From the NCBI RefSeq assembly GCF_037078405.1, contig NZ_JAYMGZ010000001.1, forward strand, positions 434,001-498,000: a stretch of 64,000 nt of DNA, given 5' to 3'. Below, piece by piece: positions 1 through 8,644 of this stretch; position 1 is the first letter of the stretch; the number at the start of each line of letters is the position of its first letter. The stretch comes from Haloarcula sp. DT43. GTDB lineage: Archaea > Halobacteriota > Halobacteria > Halobacteriales > Haloarculaceae. Below the pieces are notes generated by a model. That model did no database searches, was not told the DNA's origin, and saw only the letters and a program-made list of their open reading frames with translations. The translations under genes and the position numbers were made by a program.

Positions 1-378
1 GATTTCCGCCAGGGTGTGTGGCGGGTCGCTGGCGTAGTAGAACGCCTCCATCGAGAACACGTGGTCGATGCTGTCGGTCGCGAACGGCAGGGCGTCGAAG
101 TCGCCCCGGAGGAACCCGATGCCGTCGTCGTCGGTGTACTCGCGGGCGTTCCGGAGCATCTCCGGCGACCCGTCCAGCCCGTAGCAGGGGCCGGCGTCGT
201 TGGTGTCCCGCAGGGCCCGGAGCGCGTAGCCCGACCCCGTTCCCAGGTCCAGCACCGTCTCGCCCGGCTCGACCGGCATCCGGGCGAGGACGTGCTTGGC
301 GGTGTGCCAGTGGCGGTCCTCCATCCCTCTGTCCTTGCCGTCGGCCGCCCACTCGTCGAACTCCTCGCGAACGCTCAT
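1..378 (-). CDS. SAM-dependent methyltransferase, class I (3' part outside the window)
   Basis: Reading leftward from the ATG at 376-378, 126 codons are open to the window edge, so only the N-terminal half is visible. The glycine-rich SAM-binding motif I reads VLDLGTGSGYALRAL (about residues 43-57), followed by an acidic strand end YGLDGSPEML and the motif II/III region GDFDALPFATDSIDHVFSMEAFYY. This matches small haloarchaeal class I methyltransferases of the UbiE/COQ5 type. The substrate cannot be told from the sequence. The gene is transcribed divergently from the small membrane protein gene at 474. Confidence 0.85.
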   Translation of the reverse strand, partial: MSVREEFDEWAADGKDRGMEDRHWHTAKHVLARMPVEPGETVLDLGTGSGYALRALRDTNDAGPCYGLDGSPEMLRNAREYTDDDGIGFLRGDFDALPFATDSIDHVFSMEAFYYASDPPHTLAEI

Positions 379-473
379 ATCTCGTGTCAGTGCCGGGAGG
401 CTCAAAACCCTCGCTGTTCGGCGTCGCCGCCGGGAACGCAAACGCAAAGTAGGGTCGCGCTAACGTTCAGGTA

Positions 474-692
474 ATGCAAGGACTCCTGACGGAACTGCTT
501 CAAAGCGTCATCGAGATGCCCGGCTGGTTCCTCGACGTCGCACTGAACGACCCGCTGGCGGCGCTCATGCTCGCCGTCGGTGCCGTCATCACGACCGTCT
601 CGGTCGCCTTCTTCGGTTACCTCTCGCTGGGGGCCGTCCTGTCGCTTTTCAGCGGCTCCGGCGGTCGCGGACCGCCCCAAGCAAATCGATAG
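474..692 (+). CDS. small membrane protein, hypothetical
   Basis: A 72-residue protein with one or two hydrophobic stretches (about residues 10-30 and 30-58; motif ALMLAVGAVITTVSVAFFGY) and a short polar tail. It looks like the short conserved transmembrane proteins common in Halobacteria, but no function is known to me. Its last 44 bp overlap the end of the convergent mer-like gene, which is tolerated in this compact genome. High third-position GC and the hydrophobic pattern support translation. Start chosen at the ATG at 474. Confidence 0.65.
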   Translation: MQGLLTELLQSVIEMPGWFLDVALNDPLAALMLAVGAVITTVSVAFFGYLSLGAVLSLFSGSGGRGPPQANR

Positions 693-1626
693 CCGTCTCG
701 ACGTCCGGGCCCAGCGGGGACGCGAACACCACGCTGTCGGCGTGTTCTTCTAACGCCGCCGTCCGCTCGGCCACCGTCTCCGGCGTTCCGGCGATACAGA
801 ACGCGTCCAGCATCGCCTCGGTCACGCCCTCGAAGGCGGCCGAGAACTCGCCGGCCGCGATTGCCTGCCCGATGTCGTCGGCGGCGTCGTGGTCGATGCC
901 GTGGCGGTCAAGCACCGGCGGGGGTGACCCGGCGGCGACGAACGCGACCGGCGGCCGGGCGGCCTCACGCGCCTCGGCCGCGTCCTCGGCGACCGAGACG
1001 CTGGCGTAGGCCGCGAGGTCGAACGCGCCGTACTCGTCGGGCCGCTCGTCGGCCATCTCTTCGACTTGTTCGCGTGCCCACGCGAGGTCTTTCGGGTGCG
1101 CGCCGTTGTACAGCGCGCCGTCGGCGTGTTTCGCCGCCATCCGAGTCATGTGTGGCCCCTGCGCGCCGACGTACACCGGCACCTCGCCGACCTCGTAGTT
1201 CAGCCCGGCGTCGACCGCCTCGAAGGTGCCGTCGTGGTCGACGCGCTCGCCGTCCCAGAGCTTCCGGGCGGTCGTGAACGTCTCCAGCACGCGCCGGAGG
1301 GCATCCTCGTGATCGAAGCCGAGGTTGCTGAGCGTCGACCTGTCGCCCGGGCCGACGCCGAAGACGGCGCGCCCGTCGCTCAGTTCGTCCAGCGTCGCCG
1401 CCCGCGAGGCAAGCGTCACCGGATGGGTCTCGTAGGGGTTGGCGATGCCGGGGCCGAGCAGGACGTCGTCGGTCCGCTCGGCCATCGCGGTCAGCGCCAT
1501 GAACTGGTCGCGGTTGTTGTAGTGGTGGCTGACGAAGACGGCGTCGAGCGCGTTCGATTCGGCCCCGTCGGCGAACGAGGCGAGCTGGTCGACCGGGTGT
1601 TCCGGGGTGAGTTCAATCGCGTACAT
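649..1626 (-). CDS. mer: F420-dependent methylenetetrahydromethanopterin reductase-like protein
   Basis: A 325-residue protein of the bacterial luciferase-like/F420-dependent oxidoreductase fold (TIM barrel). It starts MYAIELTPEHPVDQLA and has family motifs such as SHHYNNRD, LGPGIANPYETHPV and GRAVFGVGPGDRSTLSNLG. Methanogen Mer reduces methylene-H4MPT with F420H2; haloarchaea carry homologues although they are not methanogens, so the natural substrate here (a folate-type C1 carrier or another F420 substrate) is an inference. The start overlaps the end of cofE by 14 bp, indicating co-transcription with an F420 biosynthesis gene, which supports F420 as cofactor. Confidence 0.85.
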   Translation of the reverse strand: MYAIELTPEHPVDQLASFADGAESNALDAVFVSHHYNNRDQFMALTAMAERTDDVLLGPGIANPYETHPVTLASRAATLDELSDGRAVFGVGPGDRSTLSNLGFDHEDALRRVLETFTTARKLWDGERVDHDGTFEAVDAGLNYEVGEVPVYVGAQGPHMTRMAAKHADGALYNGAHPKDLAWAREQVEEMADERPDEYGAFDLAAYASVSVAEDAAEAREAARPPVAFVAAGSPPPVLDRHGIDHDAADDIGQAIAAGEFSAAFEGVTEAMLDAFCIAGTPETVAERTAALEEHADSVVFASPLGPDVETAIDLLGAVRDRRSR

Positions 1627-2386
1627 GTGACCACTCTCTGAGTGCTTGTCTGACCACGTCGCTCTCCGGGTCGCGGAACAGCTGTTCGCTGCCCGCGTGG
1701 TCCCCGAACTCGAAGCCGCGGACGACTGCGGCGGGCGTCCCGCCGTCGCCCTCGCCGGTGACGAGGTTGGCCGCGGCGGCGAGTTCGTCGACGACGGCCT
1801 GGACCGTGGCTTCGAGTTCGCGGCCGTCGCGGTCGTGTTCGCCGCGCCAGTCCCGCGAGGCCGGGAGGCCGGCCCACCCCAGCGCGACGCCGCGCTGTCC
1901 GAGGCGGAACGGTCGGCCGGAGGTGTCGGTGACGATGACGGCCGGCGCGACGCCCGTCCGCTCGCGGATGCCGGCGCGGATGGTCTCTGCCTCGGCGGTC
2001 GGGTCCTCGGGGAGCAAGAGGAGGTCCGCGCCGGGCACGTTCGAGCGGTCGATGCCCGCGTTGACCGTGATGTGGCCGAACCGGGTCACGCCGAGGACGA
2101 ACGGCGCTTCGACCAGCACCTCCTCGCACTCCTCTAGAATCGCCTGTGCCATCCGCGGGTCCTTCTCCTCGCCGGCGATGTCCTCGATGGTCGCCGCGAT
2201 GCGCTTGGCGCGCTCGCTCGGCTCGTACGACGACAGCGACCGCCCGCGTCCGTTGGCCTTGGAGACGATGGTGCTGGCGACACAGACCACGTCGTCGTCC
2301 CGGAGGTCGGCCCGCCGGACGAGCAGCTCCGCCACGTCGTCGCCCGGACGGACCTCGGGCAGTCCCTCGACCGCGAAGACTTCCAT
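1613..2386 (-). CDS. cofE: coenzyme F420-0:L-glutamate ligase
   Basis: CofE adds glutamates through gamma-linkages to F420-0, using GTP and divalent metals, as the last step of F420 synthesis. The protein has 257 residues, the usual length for the archaeal enzyme. Family blocks visible are the N-terminal VASTIVSKANGR, the central TRFGHITVNAGIDRSN and VIVTDTSGRPFRLGQRGVA. The gene lies directly upstream of the mer-like reductase with a 14-bp overlap, so the two are almost certainly one transcript. Start is the ATG at 2384-2386; upstream lies a short GC-rich gap to the phosphoesterase gene. Confidence 0.95.
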   Translation of the reverse strand: MEVFAVEGLPEVRPGDDVAELLVRRADLRDDDVVCVASTIVSKANGRGRSLSSYEPSERAKRIAATIEDIAGEEKDPRMAQAILEECEEVLVEAPFVLGVTRFGHITVNAGIDRSNVPGADLLLLPEDPTAEAETIRAGIRERTGVAPAVIVTDTSGRPFRLGQRGVALGWAGLPASRDWRGEHDRDGRELEATVQAVVDELAAAANLVTGEGDGGTPAAVVRGFEFGDHAGSEQLFRDPESDVVRQALREWSHVRD

Positions 2387-2477
2387 ACCGCTCCTGCGGT
2401 CCCTGCGGGAAAAAGACCCGCGTTCGCTGCAAAGCCGGCCAACAGTGGCAACGGATGCCGGTACCCCGGCGGCCCCG

Positions 2478-2966
2478 TTACAGCTCGTGCCGGGTCACGT
2501 CGAGCGCCCCGTCCTCGACCGTCACCGTCAGCATGGTCGGCCGGTCGGCCGGCGACGCGCCCGTGACGCTGCCGGGGTTCAGCAGCCGCACGCTCTCGTA
2601 GACGGTGTCCGTCGGCTCGTGGGTGTGGCCGGCGACGCCGACGGCGCTGCCGTCGGCCGCCTCGTGGACCGCAGCGGCCACGCGGTCCGCCCACCCTCCG
2701 TGTGAGCCGGTGCCGTGTGTCACGACGAAGGTGACGCCGCCGAGTTCGACCGTCGCCCGGTCCGGCAGTCCGAGCCGCGGGTCGACGTTCCCCGAGACGG
2801 CCGTCAGTCCTGTCGCCATGTGGCGGATGTCAGCGAGCGCCCCCTCGCTGTCGAAGTCCCCGGCGTGGACGACGTGGTCGGCGACTTCGATGCGCTCCCG
2901 GAACGACGGCGGGATTTCGTGCTCCCGGGACGGGATGTGCGAATCGCTGATGAGAGCGACGTCCAT
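2478..2966 (-). CDS. YfcE/MJ0936-type metallophosphoesterase
   Basis: A 162-residue calcineurin-like phosphoesterase of the short YfcE class. All metal-binding blocks are present in order: DSH near residue 8, GDFD near 37, GNVD near 60, THG near 85 and GHTHEP near 115. Members of this class hydrolyse phosphodiesters such as bis-pNPP in a manganese-dependent way; the physiological substrate is unknown. A TATA-like CCTTTTCGAGG (reverse strand) lies about 25 bp upstream of the start. It is separated by about 90 bp from cofE, so it may be independently transcribed. Confidence 0.9.
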   Translation of the reverse strand: MDVALISDSHIPSREHEIPPSFRERIEVADHVVHAGDFDSEGALADIRHMATGLTAVSGNVDPRLGLPDRATVELGGVTFVVTHGTGSHGGWADRVAAAVHEAADGSAVGVAGHTHEPTDTVYESVRLLNPGSVTGASPADRPTMLTVTVEDGALDVTRHEL

Positions 2967-3029
2967 ACCGGCGTATCGCGTCGCCCCTCGAAAAGGGTTG
3001 GTACCACGGAAACGAGTGCCGACTGGTAG

Positions 3030-3332
3030 CTACTCCGCGGCCGAAAACACGTCCCGCAGCCCGTCCAGTTGCTCGACCAGGCGGTCGATGCCGTCGTTGA
3101 TAGCCGCGACCCGCTCCTCGATGTCGTCGACCGGCACCGCTCCCTGGGGCGTCGGCTCGACGAGGTCGTCGTCTTCCAGCATCCGCAGCGAGTACCGCAC
3201 CTTGTGTTTCGGGACCCCTGTCTCCTCGGCGAGCCGGACGATACCGATGGGCCCGCTCTCGATGACGGCCCTGAGGACAGACAGGTCCCGCCCCTCCTTC
3301 TCGACCTGGTTCTCCAGTCGGTCCATTCCCAT
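3030..3332 (-). CDS. winged-helix transcriptional regulator (haloarchaeal)
   Basis: A 100-residue protein starting MGMDRLENQVEKEG. Residues about 15-70 form a winged-helix unit (LSVLRAVIESGPIGIVRLAE then KHKVRYSLRMLEDDDLVEPT), followed by a C-terminal coiled-coil-like helix (VAAINDGIDRLVEQLDGL). The reading frame stays open upstream, but the ATG at 3330-3332 is preferred because a TATA-like stretch and an imperfect inverted repeat (3334-3356) lie directly before it. Likely a dimeric DNA-binding regulator, possibly autoregulated; target genes are unknown. Confidence 0.8.
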   Translation of the reverse strand: MGMDRLENQVEKEGRDLSVLRAVIESGPIGIVRLAEETGVPKHKVRYSLRMLEDDDLVEPTPQGAVPVDDIEERVAAINDGIDRLVEQLDGLRDVFSAAE

Positions 3333-3333
3333 A

Positions 3334-3356
3334 GTAAATCGTATCTGTGCGTTTAC
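3334..3356. promoter_or_regulatory. imperfect inverted repeat upstream of winged-helix regulator
   Basis: GTAAATCG (3334-3341) and GCGTTTAC (3349-3356) face each other with GTAAA/TTTAC as the exact core. The repeat abuts the start codon of the regulator at 3332, where the transcription start of a leaderless gene would lie. It may be an autoregulatory operator; this is inference. Confidence 0.4.
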
Positions 3357-3433
3357 GTCCGTGACACATAAACGCCCCAGGTACGGGGCTGTGGCTCGGC
3401 CGCTTCCGGGCACCTGTGGCGCTGTGCCGGCCG

Positions 3434-4087
3434 CTATTCGTCCGAAACCGGTGTCCGGCGAAGCTCGTCCAGTTGGTCCCGAAGCTTGCTCAGCTCCGTC
3501 TCCAGCTCTTCCCGGCGGTCGATGAGCGCGCTCAGCTCCTCCGTGTTGACCGAGTAGTCGTTGTCCATCGCCACGTCCAAGGCGTCGGTCGTCGCCCCCG
3601 TGAGGTCCGACGCGACCCGCAGCACTTCACTCGGCGTCCCGCGGGACTCGTACAGCTCCTGTTCGCCCGACAGCGGCCTGTAGGTCACCATCGGCGACTC
3701 GACGCCGCGGTGGTAGCTCACCGCGTAGCTCGTGTCTGTCACCGGGTTGAGGCGGTCCTCCGCCCGCTCCGTCCGGACGATGTTGAACGGCTCGGCCAGC
3801 GCGGGAAACGTGTCGGCGAGGTCCCGGAGCCGGTCGGCGGCGGTCACGTCCAGTTGCGCCTCCACGTCGCCGAAGAACTGCCGCGAGTTGGTGAGGCTGA
3901 AGGCCACGGTGTAGAACACCGACTCGTCGCTGTCGGCCAGGTTCCGAACCCGGTCGCGGACCTCCCCGTGGCGGCCCTCGATAGTGAGTTTCTCCAGTTC
4001 CTCGAGCAGCGCCCGGACCCCCTCCTCGCGTTCGAGGAACGCCTCGACGATTGCGCCGGGCATCTCCTCGCCATCCACGTCCTCCAT
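3434..4087 (-). CDS. conserved haloarchaeal protein with C-terminal coiled coil, unknown function
   Basis: A 217-residue acidic protein beginning MEDVDGEEMPG. The N-terminal part is helical (VEAFLEREEGVRALLEELEKL), the middle includes SVFYTVAFSLTNSRQFFGDV and a possible beta region around YAVSYHRGVESPMVTYRP, and the last 35 residues form a predicted coiled coil (LIDRREELETELSKLRDQL). The start at 4087 is chosen over an upstream in-frame start because a TATA-like element GTTTA (4111-4115, reverse strand) sits about 26 bp before it. I do not recognise a characterised family. Confidence 0.7.
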   Translation of the reverse strand: MEDVDGEEMPGAIVEAFLEREEGVRALLEELEKLTIEGRHGEVRDRVRNLADSDESVFYTVAFSLTNSRQFFGDVEAQLDVTAADRLRDLADTFPALAEPFNIVRTERAEDRLNPVTDTSYAVSYHRGVESPMVTYRPLSGEQELYESRGTPSEVLRVASDLTGATTDALDVAMDNDYSVNTEELSALIDRREELETELSKLRDQLDELRRTPVSDE

Positions 4088-4360
4088 GGCCCCCCTTTTG
4101 TGGGGCCTCGTAAACAGTTTGTCGCTGGCAGCCCGAATCGGCACGGCTTACACCCAACACAAAACATATGCTATCCCGCGTGAAGTGATAGCACGTCCGA
4201 CCCCGGTGGACGGACACTATGACAGGCCGAGGGGGACTTCCCCGACGTCTGCTGTTTACTGTGCCTGTGTGACCGCCCGCTCTGTCCTCTCGACCAGTCG
4301 TGTCGGTGCCGTTTTGTCGACCAGCAGTTACTGGTCGCTGCCGAGTCGAGCGCCGCGTCC

Positions 4361-4418
4361 GAAGCGGATTCGAACCGGAGGAAGACTCACTGCCGTTCGT
4401 CTTCCAGGGTTCAAATTC
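4361..4418. repeat. imperfect inverted repeat derived from a tRNA T-arm
   Basis: The left arm (4361-4384) reads AGCGGATTCGAACCGGAG and continues to GAAGAC; the right arm (4396-4418) starts GTCTTC and contains GGGTTCAAATTCGCT. The arms are near reverse complements around a loop of roughly 11 bases. Each arm resembles a tRNA T-stem/loop, so the unit looks like a decayed tRNA-derived duplication. Confidence 0.55.
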
Positions 4419-4458
4419 GCTCGTTACGTCTCTGCGACTCACCGTTTGTTCGTCGCAA

Positions 4459-4485
4459 AAGTACGCCCGGAGCGGGATTTGAACC
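4459..4485 (-). repeat. 27-bp exact direct copy of the tRNA-Asp 3' end
   Basis: These 27 bases are identical to 4668-4694, which cover the 3' acceptor strand and part of the T-arm of tRNA-Asp plus the five bases just beyond its 3' end. The copy is in the same orientation and lies downstream of the tRNA. This is the arrangement left by integrase-type recombination at a tRNA gene, so it may be an old attachment site. No integrase lies in between. Confidence 0.75.
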
Positions 4486-4572
4486 GGAGCCAGACGTGCT
4501 CGCTCACTGCTCACGGCTTCGCCGCTCGCGTCGCGGTTCTCGCGATCGCTTCGAACCGCGCTCTCGCTGTGC

Positions 4573-4606
4573 GCGACTGGCAGGGTTCAAATCCGCTTGT
4601 AACCGG
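4573..4606. repeat. second tRNA T-arm-like copy on the plus strand
   Basis: GGCAGGGTTCAAATCCGCTT repeats the pattern at 4402-4418 (CAGGGTTCAAATTCGCT) and is roughly the reverse complement of 4471-4495. With 4459-4485 it forms a longer version of the inverted unit at 4361-4418, suggesting tandem duplication of a tRNA-derived block. Confidence 0.5.
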
Positions 4607-4672
4607 ACTCATCGAACTCGCTGTCGCTCGGCGACGAGACACCTCGCTGAGGAGTTGAGTTCGACAGAAGTA

Positions 4673-4745
4673 CGCCCGGAGCGGGATTTGAACCCGCGTC
4701 ACGACCGTGACAGGGTCGTATGATGGGCCACTACACCATCCGGGC
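4673..4745 (-). tRNA. tRNA-Asp (anticodon GTC)
   Basis: Read on the reverse strand the gene starts GCCCGGATGGTGTAGTGGCC and ends with the acceptor strand TCCGGGC and discriminator G. The acceptor stem GCCCGGA pairs fully with TCCGGGC. The anticodon loop CTGTCAC gives GTC (aspartate). The T-arm GCGGGTTCGAATCCCGC is canonical. Length is 73 nt without CCA and there is no intron. A TATA-like GGTATTAAG (4777-4785, reverse strand) lies about 35 bp upstream. Confidence 0.97.
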
Positions 4746-4776
4746 ACCTTGCTGCACTTCTTCGTATCCCGGTGTT

Positions 4777-4785
4777 GGTATTAAG
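4777..4785 (-). promoter_or_regulatory. TATA-like box of tRNA-Asp
   Basis: CTTAATACC on the reverse strand, about 32-40 bp upstream of the mature tRNA 5' end, as expected for an archaeal tRNA promoter. The remaining intergenic sequence up to 4930 shows no gene. Confidence 0.5.
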
Positions 4786-4936
4786 ACTTTCCAAAGAACT
4801 GCGCCCTGGGATGAATGCACGTGACGGGACCCAAAGCTCTATGTCCGGTCTGCTTCATGTGGGTGATAGGAGCAAACACGCCCGCGACCCGCGAGGGTAG
4901 TGCGGGTCCGATAGCCACGGCAGAGCGACTTGGCAA

Positions 4937-4946
4937 GTGTTATATG
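4937..4946 (+). promoter_or_regulatory. TATA-like box of the RNA polymerase operon
   Basis: GTGTTATATG precedes rpoH by about 80 bp, preceded by the purine-rich TGGCAAG that could act as a BRE. A transcript from here would carry a leader of about 50 nt, unlike most genes in this window, which appear leaderless. Confidence 0.45.
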
Positions 4947-5023
4947 CACTCCGACAGTACGGCCCTGTAGTATCTCGTGACAGCCACCTTCTCCAGCAGC
5001 AGGCCAAACGCACACCCACACAC

Positions 5024-5251
5024 ATGGTAGATGTAAGTCAACACGACCTCGTCCCAGACCACAGTGTCGTCGACGAGGACGACCTCGAAGCAGTACTCAC
5101 GGAGTATGACATCAAGAAGACGGACCTTCCGAAGATCAAGCGCACCGACAAGGCGCTGCCGGACGACGCCGAAGTCGGTGACGTGGTTCGGATCGAACGC
5201 GACTCCCGGACGACCGACACCGCAGTTGTCTATCGACTGGTGGTAGAATAA
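5024..5251 (+). CDS. rpoH: DNA-directed RNA polymerase subunit H
   Basis: A 75-residue protein homologous to the C-terminal domain of eukaryotic Rpb5, the usual size of archaeal RpoH. It starts [20 protein letters not shown] and contains the conserved block [12 protein letters not shown] and [11 protein letters not shown] near the end. It stabilises the assembled polymerase near the downstream DNA. It is the first gene of rpoH-B''-B'-A'-A''-nusA-like; its stop TAA shares one base with the ATG of rpoB''. The start at 5024 matches the family length; upstream in-frame codons are leader. Confidence 0.97.
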   Translation: MVDVSQHDLVPDHSVVDEDDLEAVLTEYDIKKTDLPKIKRTDKALPDDAEVGDVVRIERDSRTTDTAVVYRLVVE

Positions 5252-6816
5252 TGGACACACAAGACCGCCGCGCTATATCGCGTGAATACTTCGCCAAGGA
5301 ACGGCTCGCCGAACACCACTTCCGCTCGTTCAACGCTTTCCTCGACCGGGGCATGCAGCAGGTCGTCGACGAGAAAGAGACCATCGAGACCGACATCGGC
5401 GACAAGGAGGGACAGGAACCGGTGTGGGTCGAATTGGGCGACGTCCGCGTCGTCACCCCGCGGGTCCGCGAGGCCGACGGCAGCGAGGAACTGCTGTACC
5501 CACAGGAGGCCCGGCTCCGCAACATCACCTACTCCGCGCCGGTGTTCATGGAGATGGCCATCGTCCGCGGTGGCGAGGAGGAACCGGAGGAAGTCGTCGA
5601 CCGGACCGAGACCAAAATCGGGCGCATGCCAATCATGGTCGGGTCGAACAAGTGCAACATCGCGGGCTTCAGCGACGAGGAGCTCATCGACATCGGCGAG
5701 GACCCCGCAGACCCCGGTGGCTACTTCTGTGTCAACGGCTCCGAGCGGGTGCTGATGACCAGCGAGGACCTCGCCCCGAACAAGATTCTGGCCGAGTACG
5801 ACACCAAGTACGGCGACGAGGTGCAGGTCGCCAAGACGTTCTCCCAGCGCCGCGGGTACCGCGCGCTGGTGCTGTGTGAGCGAACGCGGGACGGGCTGCT
5901 GGAAGTCTCGTTCCCCTCCGTCTCGGGCAGCATCGACTTCGTGACGCTGGTCCGTGCGCTGGGGCTGGAGTCGGACGAGGAGATCGTCCACCGCGTCAGC
6001 GAGGACCCGGAAATCGTGAAGTTCATGCTGGAGAACCTGGAGGAGGCCGAGGTCCAGACGACCGAGGAGGCCATCGAGACGCTGGGCAAGCGCGTCGCCT
6101 CCGGACAGGGCAAGAACTACCAGCTCAAGCGGGCCAACTACGTCATCGACCGCTATCTCCTGCCGCACCTCCACGAGGAGGGCGTCGACGAGGAGGAGGT
6201 CCGTATCAACAAGGCGTTCTACCTCTGCCGGATGGCCGAGGCGTGTTTCGAACTGGCGCTTGGCCGCCGGGAGTCCGACGACAAGGACCACTACGCGAAC
6301 AAGCGGCTGAAGGTCAGCGGCGACCTGATGACGGACCTGTTCCGGACGGCGCTGAACAAGCTCGCTCGGGACGTGAAATACCAGCTGGAACGGGCCAACA
6401 TGCGCAACCGTCAGCTGTCCGTCTCGACGGTCGTCCGCTCGGACGTGCTGACCGAGCGGCTCGAACACCCGATTGCGACGGGGAACTGGGTCGGCGGTCG
6501 CTCCGGCGTGAGCCAGCTGGTCGACCGGACCGACTTCATGGGGGTGCTCTCGCACCTCCGGCGGCTGCGCTCGCCGCTCAGCCGCTCCCAGCCCCACTTC
6601 GAGGCACGGGACCTGCACGCGACCCAGTGGGGTCGCATCTGTCCCTCCGAGACGCCGGAGGGCCCCAACTGTGGGCTGGTGAAGAACTTCGCCCAGGCGA
6701 TGGAGCTGTCACAGGACGTCGAGGACCCACAGGGCCTCAAACAGGAACTCGCGGAGATGGGGGTTCAGGGCATCCCCGGTATCGAGTCGATAGAACAGCA
6801 GCCCGCGGACGATTAA
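5251..6816 (+). CDS. rpoB2: DNA-directed RNA polymerase subunit B''
   Basis: The N-terminal part (521 residues) of the second-largest polymerase subunit, which is split into B'' and B' in Halobacteria and many Euryarchaeota. It carries the protrusion, lobe and start of the fork region: [44 protein letters not shown] and [12 protein letters not shown]. The gene overlaps rpoH by one base and is followed after one base by rpoB', as expected for a stoichiometric complex. The split falls after the TPEGPNCG block, the usual archaeal position. Confidence 0.98.
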   Translation: MDTQDRRAISREYFAKERLAEHHFRSFNAFLDRGMQQVVDEKETIETDIGDKEGQEPVWVELGDVRVVTPRVREADGSEELLYPQEARLRNITYSAPVFMEMAIVRGGEEEPEEVVDRTETKIGRMPIMVGSNKCNIAGFSDEELIDIGEDPADPGGYFCVNGSERVLMTSEDLAPNKILAEYDTKYGDEVQVAKTFSQRRGYRALVLCERTRDGLLEVSFPSVSGSIDFVTLVRALGLESDEEIVHRVSEDPEIVKFMLENLEEAEVQTTEEAIETLGKRVASGQGKNYQLKRANYVIDRYLLPHLHEEGVDEEEVRINKAFYLCRMAEACFELALGRRESDDKDHYANKRLKVSGDLMTDLFRTALNKLARDVKYQLERANMRNRQLSVSTVVRSDVLTERLEHPIATGNWVGGRSGVSQLVDRTDFMGVLSHLRRLRSPLSRSQPHFEARDLHATQWGRICPSETPEGPNCGLVKNFAQAMELSQDVEDPQGLKQELAEMGVQGIPGIESIEQQPADD

Positions 6817-6817
6817 C

Positions 6818-8644
6818 ATGAGTCAGGGACGCGAAGCCAAAGTATACGTCAACGGTAGTCTGGTCGGCACACACCCCGACCCGGAACAGCTCGCAGAACA
6901 GGTACGACAGGCGCGACGACGGGGAGACGTCTCCCAGATGGTCAACGTCTCGGTCAAGAACCGGACCGGGGAAGTCATCATCAACGCCGACGCCGGCCGC
7001 GCCCGACGCCCGCTGCTGGTCGTCGAGGACGGCGAGCCGCTGATGACCGACGAGGAGGTCGAGCAGGTCAAAAACGGCGAGCTCGAATTCGAGGAACTCG
7101 TCGAGCGCGGCCTCGTCGAGTTCATCGACGCCGAGGAGGAGGAAGACATCCTCGTCGGCGTCGACGAGGACGAACTCACCGAGAACCACACGCACCTGGA
7201 AGTCGACCCGCAGCTGATGTTCGGTATCGGTGCCGGGATGATTCCCTACCCCGAACACAACGCCTCGCCTCGGATTACGATGGGGTCGGGGATGATCAAG
7301 CAGTCGCTCGGCCTGCCGAGCGCGAACTACCGCATCCGGCCGGACACGCGCCAGCACCTGCTGCACTACCCGCAGCTCTCGATGGTCAAGACCCAGACCA
7401 CCGAACAGATCGGCTACGACGACCGCCCCGCGGCCCAGAACTTCGTCGTCGCCGTCATGAGCTACGAGGGGTTCAACATCGAGGACGCGCTCGTGATGAA
7501 CCAGGGGTCGGTCGACCGTGCGCTCGCCCGCTCGCACTTCTTCCGCACCTACGAGGGCGAGGAGCGGCGCTACCCCGGCGGTCAGGAGGACCGCTTCGAG
7601 ATTCCCGACGACGAGGTCCGCGGCGCGCGTGGCGAGGAAGCGTACACGCACCTCGACGACGACGGCCTGGTCAACCCCGAGACGAAGGTCGGCGAGAACG
7701 CCGTCCTGCTGGGCAAGACCAGCCCGCCGCGGTTCCTCGAAGAACCGGACGACATGGGCGGGCTCTCGCCCCAGAAGCGCCGGGAGACGAGCGTGACGAT
7801 GCGCTCGGGCGAATCCGGCGTCGTCGACACGGTCACGCTGATGGAGGGCGAGGACGGCTCGAAGCTCTCGAAGGTCTCCGTGCGTGACGAGCGCATCCCC
7901 GAACTCGGGGACAAGTTCGCCTCACGGCACGGCCAGAAGGGCGTCGTCGGCCACATCGCCCCACAGGAGGACATGCCCTTCACCGAGGAGGGCGTCGTCC
8001 CGGACCTCATCATCAATCCGCACGCGCTGCCGTCGCGGATGACTGTCGGCCACATTCTGGAGATGATCGGCGGAAAGGTCGGCGCGCTCGAAGGCCGCCG
8101 CGTCGACGGCACCGCCTTCACCGGCGAGGACGAGGAGGAACTCCGCGGCTCGCTCGAAGAGCACGGCTTCGACTCCAGCGGCAAGGAGACGATGTACTCC
8201 GGCGTCACCGGCGAGAAAATCGACGCGGAGATCTTCGTCGGCGACATTTTCTACCAGAAGCTCTACCACATGGTGTCGAACAAACTGCACGCCCGCTCGC
8301 GCGGGCCGGTGCAGGTGCTCACCCGCCAGCCCACCGAGGGGCGCGCCCGCGAGGGTGGCCTCCGTGTGGGTGAGATGGAGCGGGACGTGCTCATCGGGCA
8401 CGGCGCGGCGATGGCGCTCAAGGAGCGCCTGCTCGACGAGTCCGACCGCGAGTGGATAAACGTCTGCGGGCAGTGTGGGATGACCGCCGTCGAGAACGTC
8501 GAACAGCGGCGTATCTACTGTCCGAACTGCGAGGAGGAGACCGACATCCACGAGGTCGAGATGTCCTACGCGTTCAAGCTCCTGCTCGACGAGATGAAGG
8601 CGCTCGGAATCGCCCCGCGGATAGAACTGGAGGACGCAGTATGA
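6818..8644 (+). CDS. rpoB1: DNA-directed RNA polymerase subunit B'
   Basis: The C-terminal part (608 residues) of the second-largest subunit. It contains [17 protein letters not shown], the hybrid-binding and wall segments ([35 protein letters not shown]) and the RARGPVQ-type block [22 protein letters not shown] zinc ribbon lies near the C terminus (Cys550, Cys553, Cys568, Cys571). The stop overlaps the rpoA' start as ATGA (8641-8644), indicating translational coupling. Confidence 0.98.
   Translation: MSQGREAKVYVNGSLVGTHPDPEQLAEQVRQARRRGDVSQMVNVSVKNRTGEVIINADAGRARRPLLVVEDGEPLMTDEEVEQVKNGELEFEELVERGLVEFIDAEEEEDILVGVDEDELTENHTHLEVDPQLMFGIGAGMIPYPEHNASPRITMGSGMIKQSLGLPSANYRIRPDTRQHLLHYPQLSMVKTQTTEQIGYDDRPAAQNFVVAVMSYEGFNIEDALVMNQGSVDRALARSHFFRTYEGEERRYPGGQEDRFEIPDDEVRGARGEEAYTHLDDDGLVNPETKVGENAVLLGKTSPPRFLEEPDDMGGLSPQKRRETSVTMRSGESGVVDTVTLMEGEDGSKLSKVSVRDERIPELGDKFASRHGQKGVVGHIAPQEDMPFTEEGVVPDLIINPHALPSRMTVGHILEMIGGKVGALEGRRVDGTAFTGEDEEELRGSLEEHGFDSSGKETMYSGVTGEKIDAEIFVGDIFYQKLYHMVSNKLHARSRGPVQVLTRQPTEGRAREGGLRVGEMERDVLIGHGAAMALKERLLDESDREWINVCGQCGMTAVENVEQRRIYCPNCEEETDIHEVEMSYAFKLLLDEMKALGIAPRIELEDAV

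Larger units (their letters stand above)
4145..4672. other. 528-bp non-coding stretch beside tRNA-Asp
   Basis: No convincing gene is visible here. Open frames in this stretch read through tRNA-like sequence and lack protein character. The right-hand part holds three copies of sequence resembling the tRNA-Asp 3' end and two copies resembling a T-arm on the other strand (listed separately). The left part (4145-4350) shows no repeat or promoter that I can support. Confidence 0.6.

Noticed and set aside
4145-4760. Several open frames of 60-295 codons around the tRNA-Asp region, with peptides such as RVQIPLRAYFC
   Set aside because: The peptides are translations of tRNA or tRNA-derived repeats and antisense of the upstream gene, not proteins.
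5230-6618. 462-codon open frame antisense to rpoB''
   Set aside because: Shadow of a conserved gene in GC-rich DNA; no domain, promoter or family pattern.
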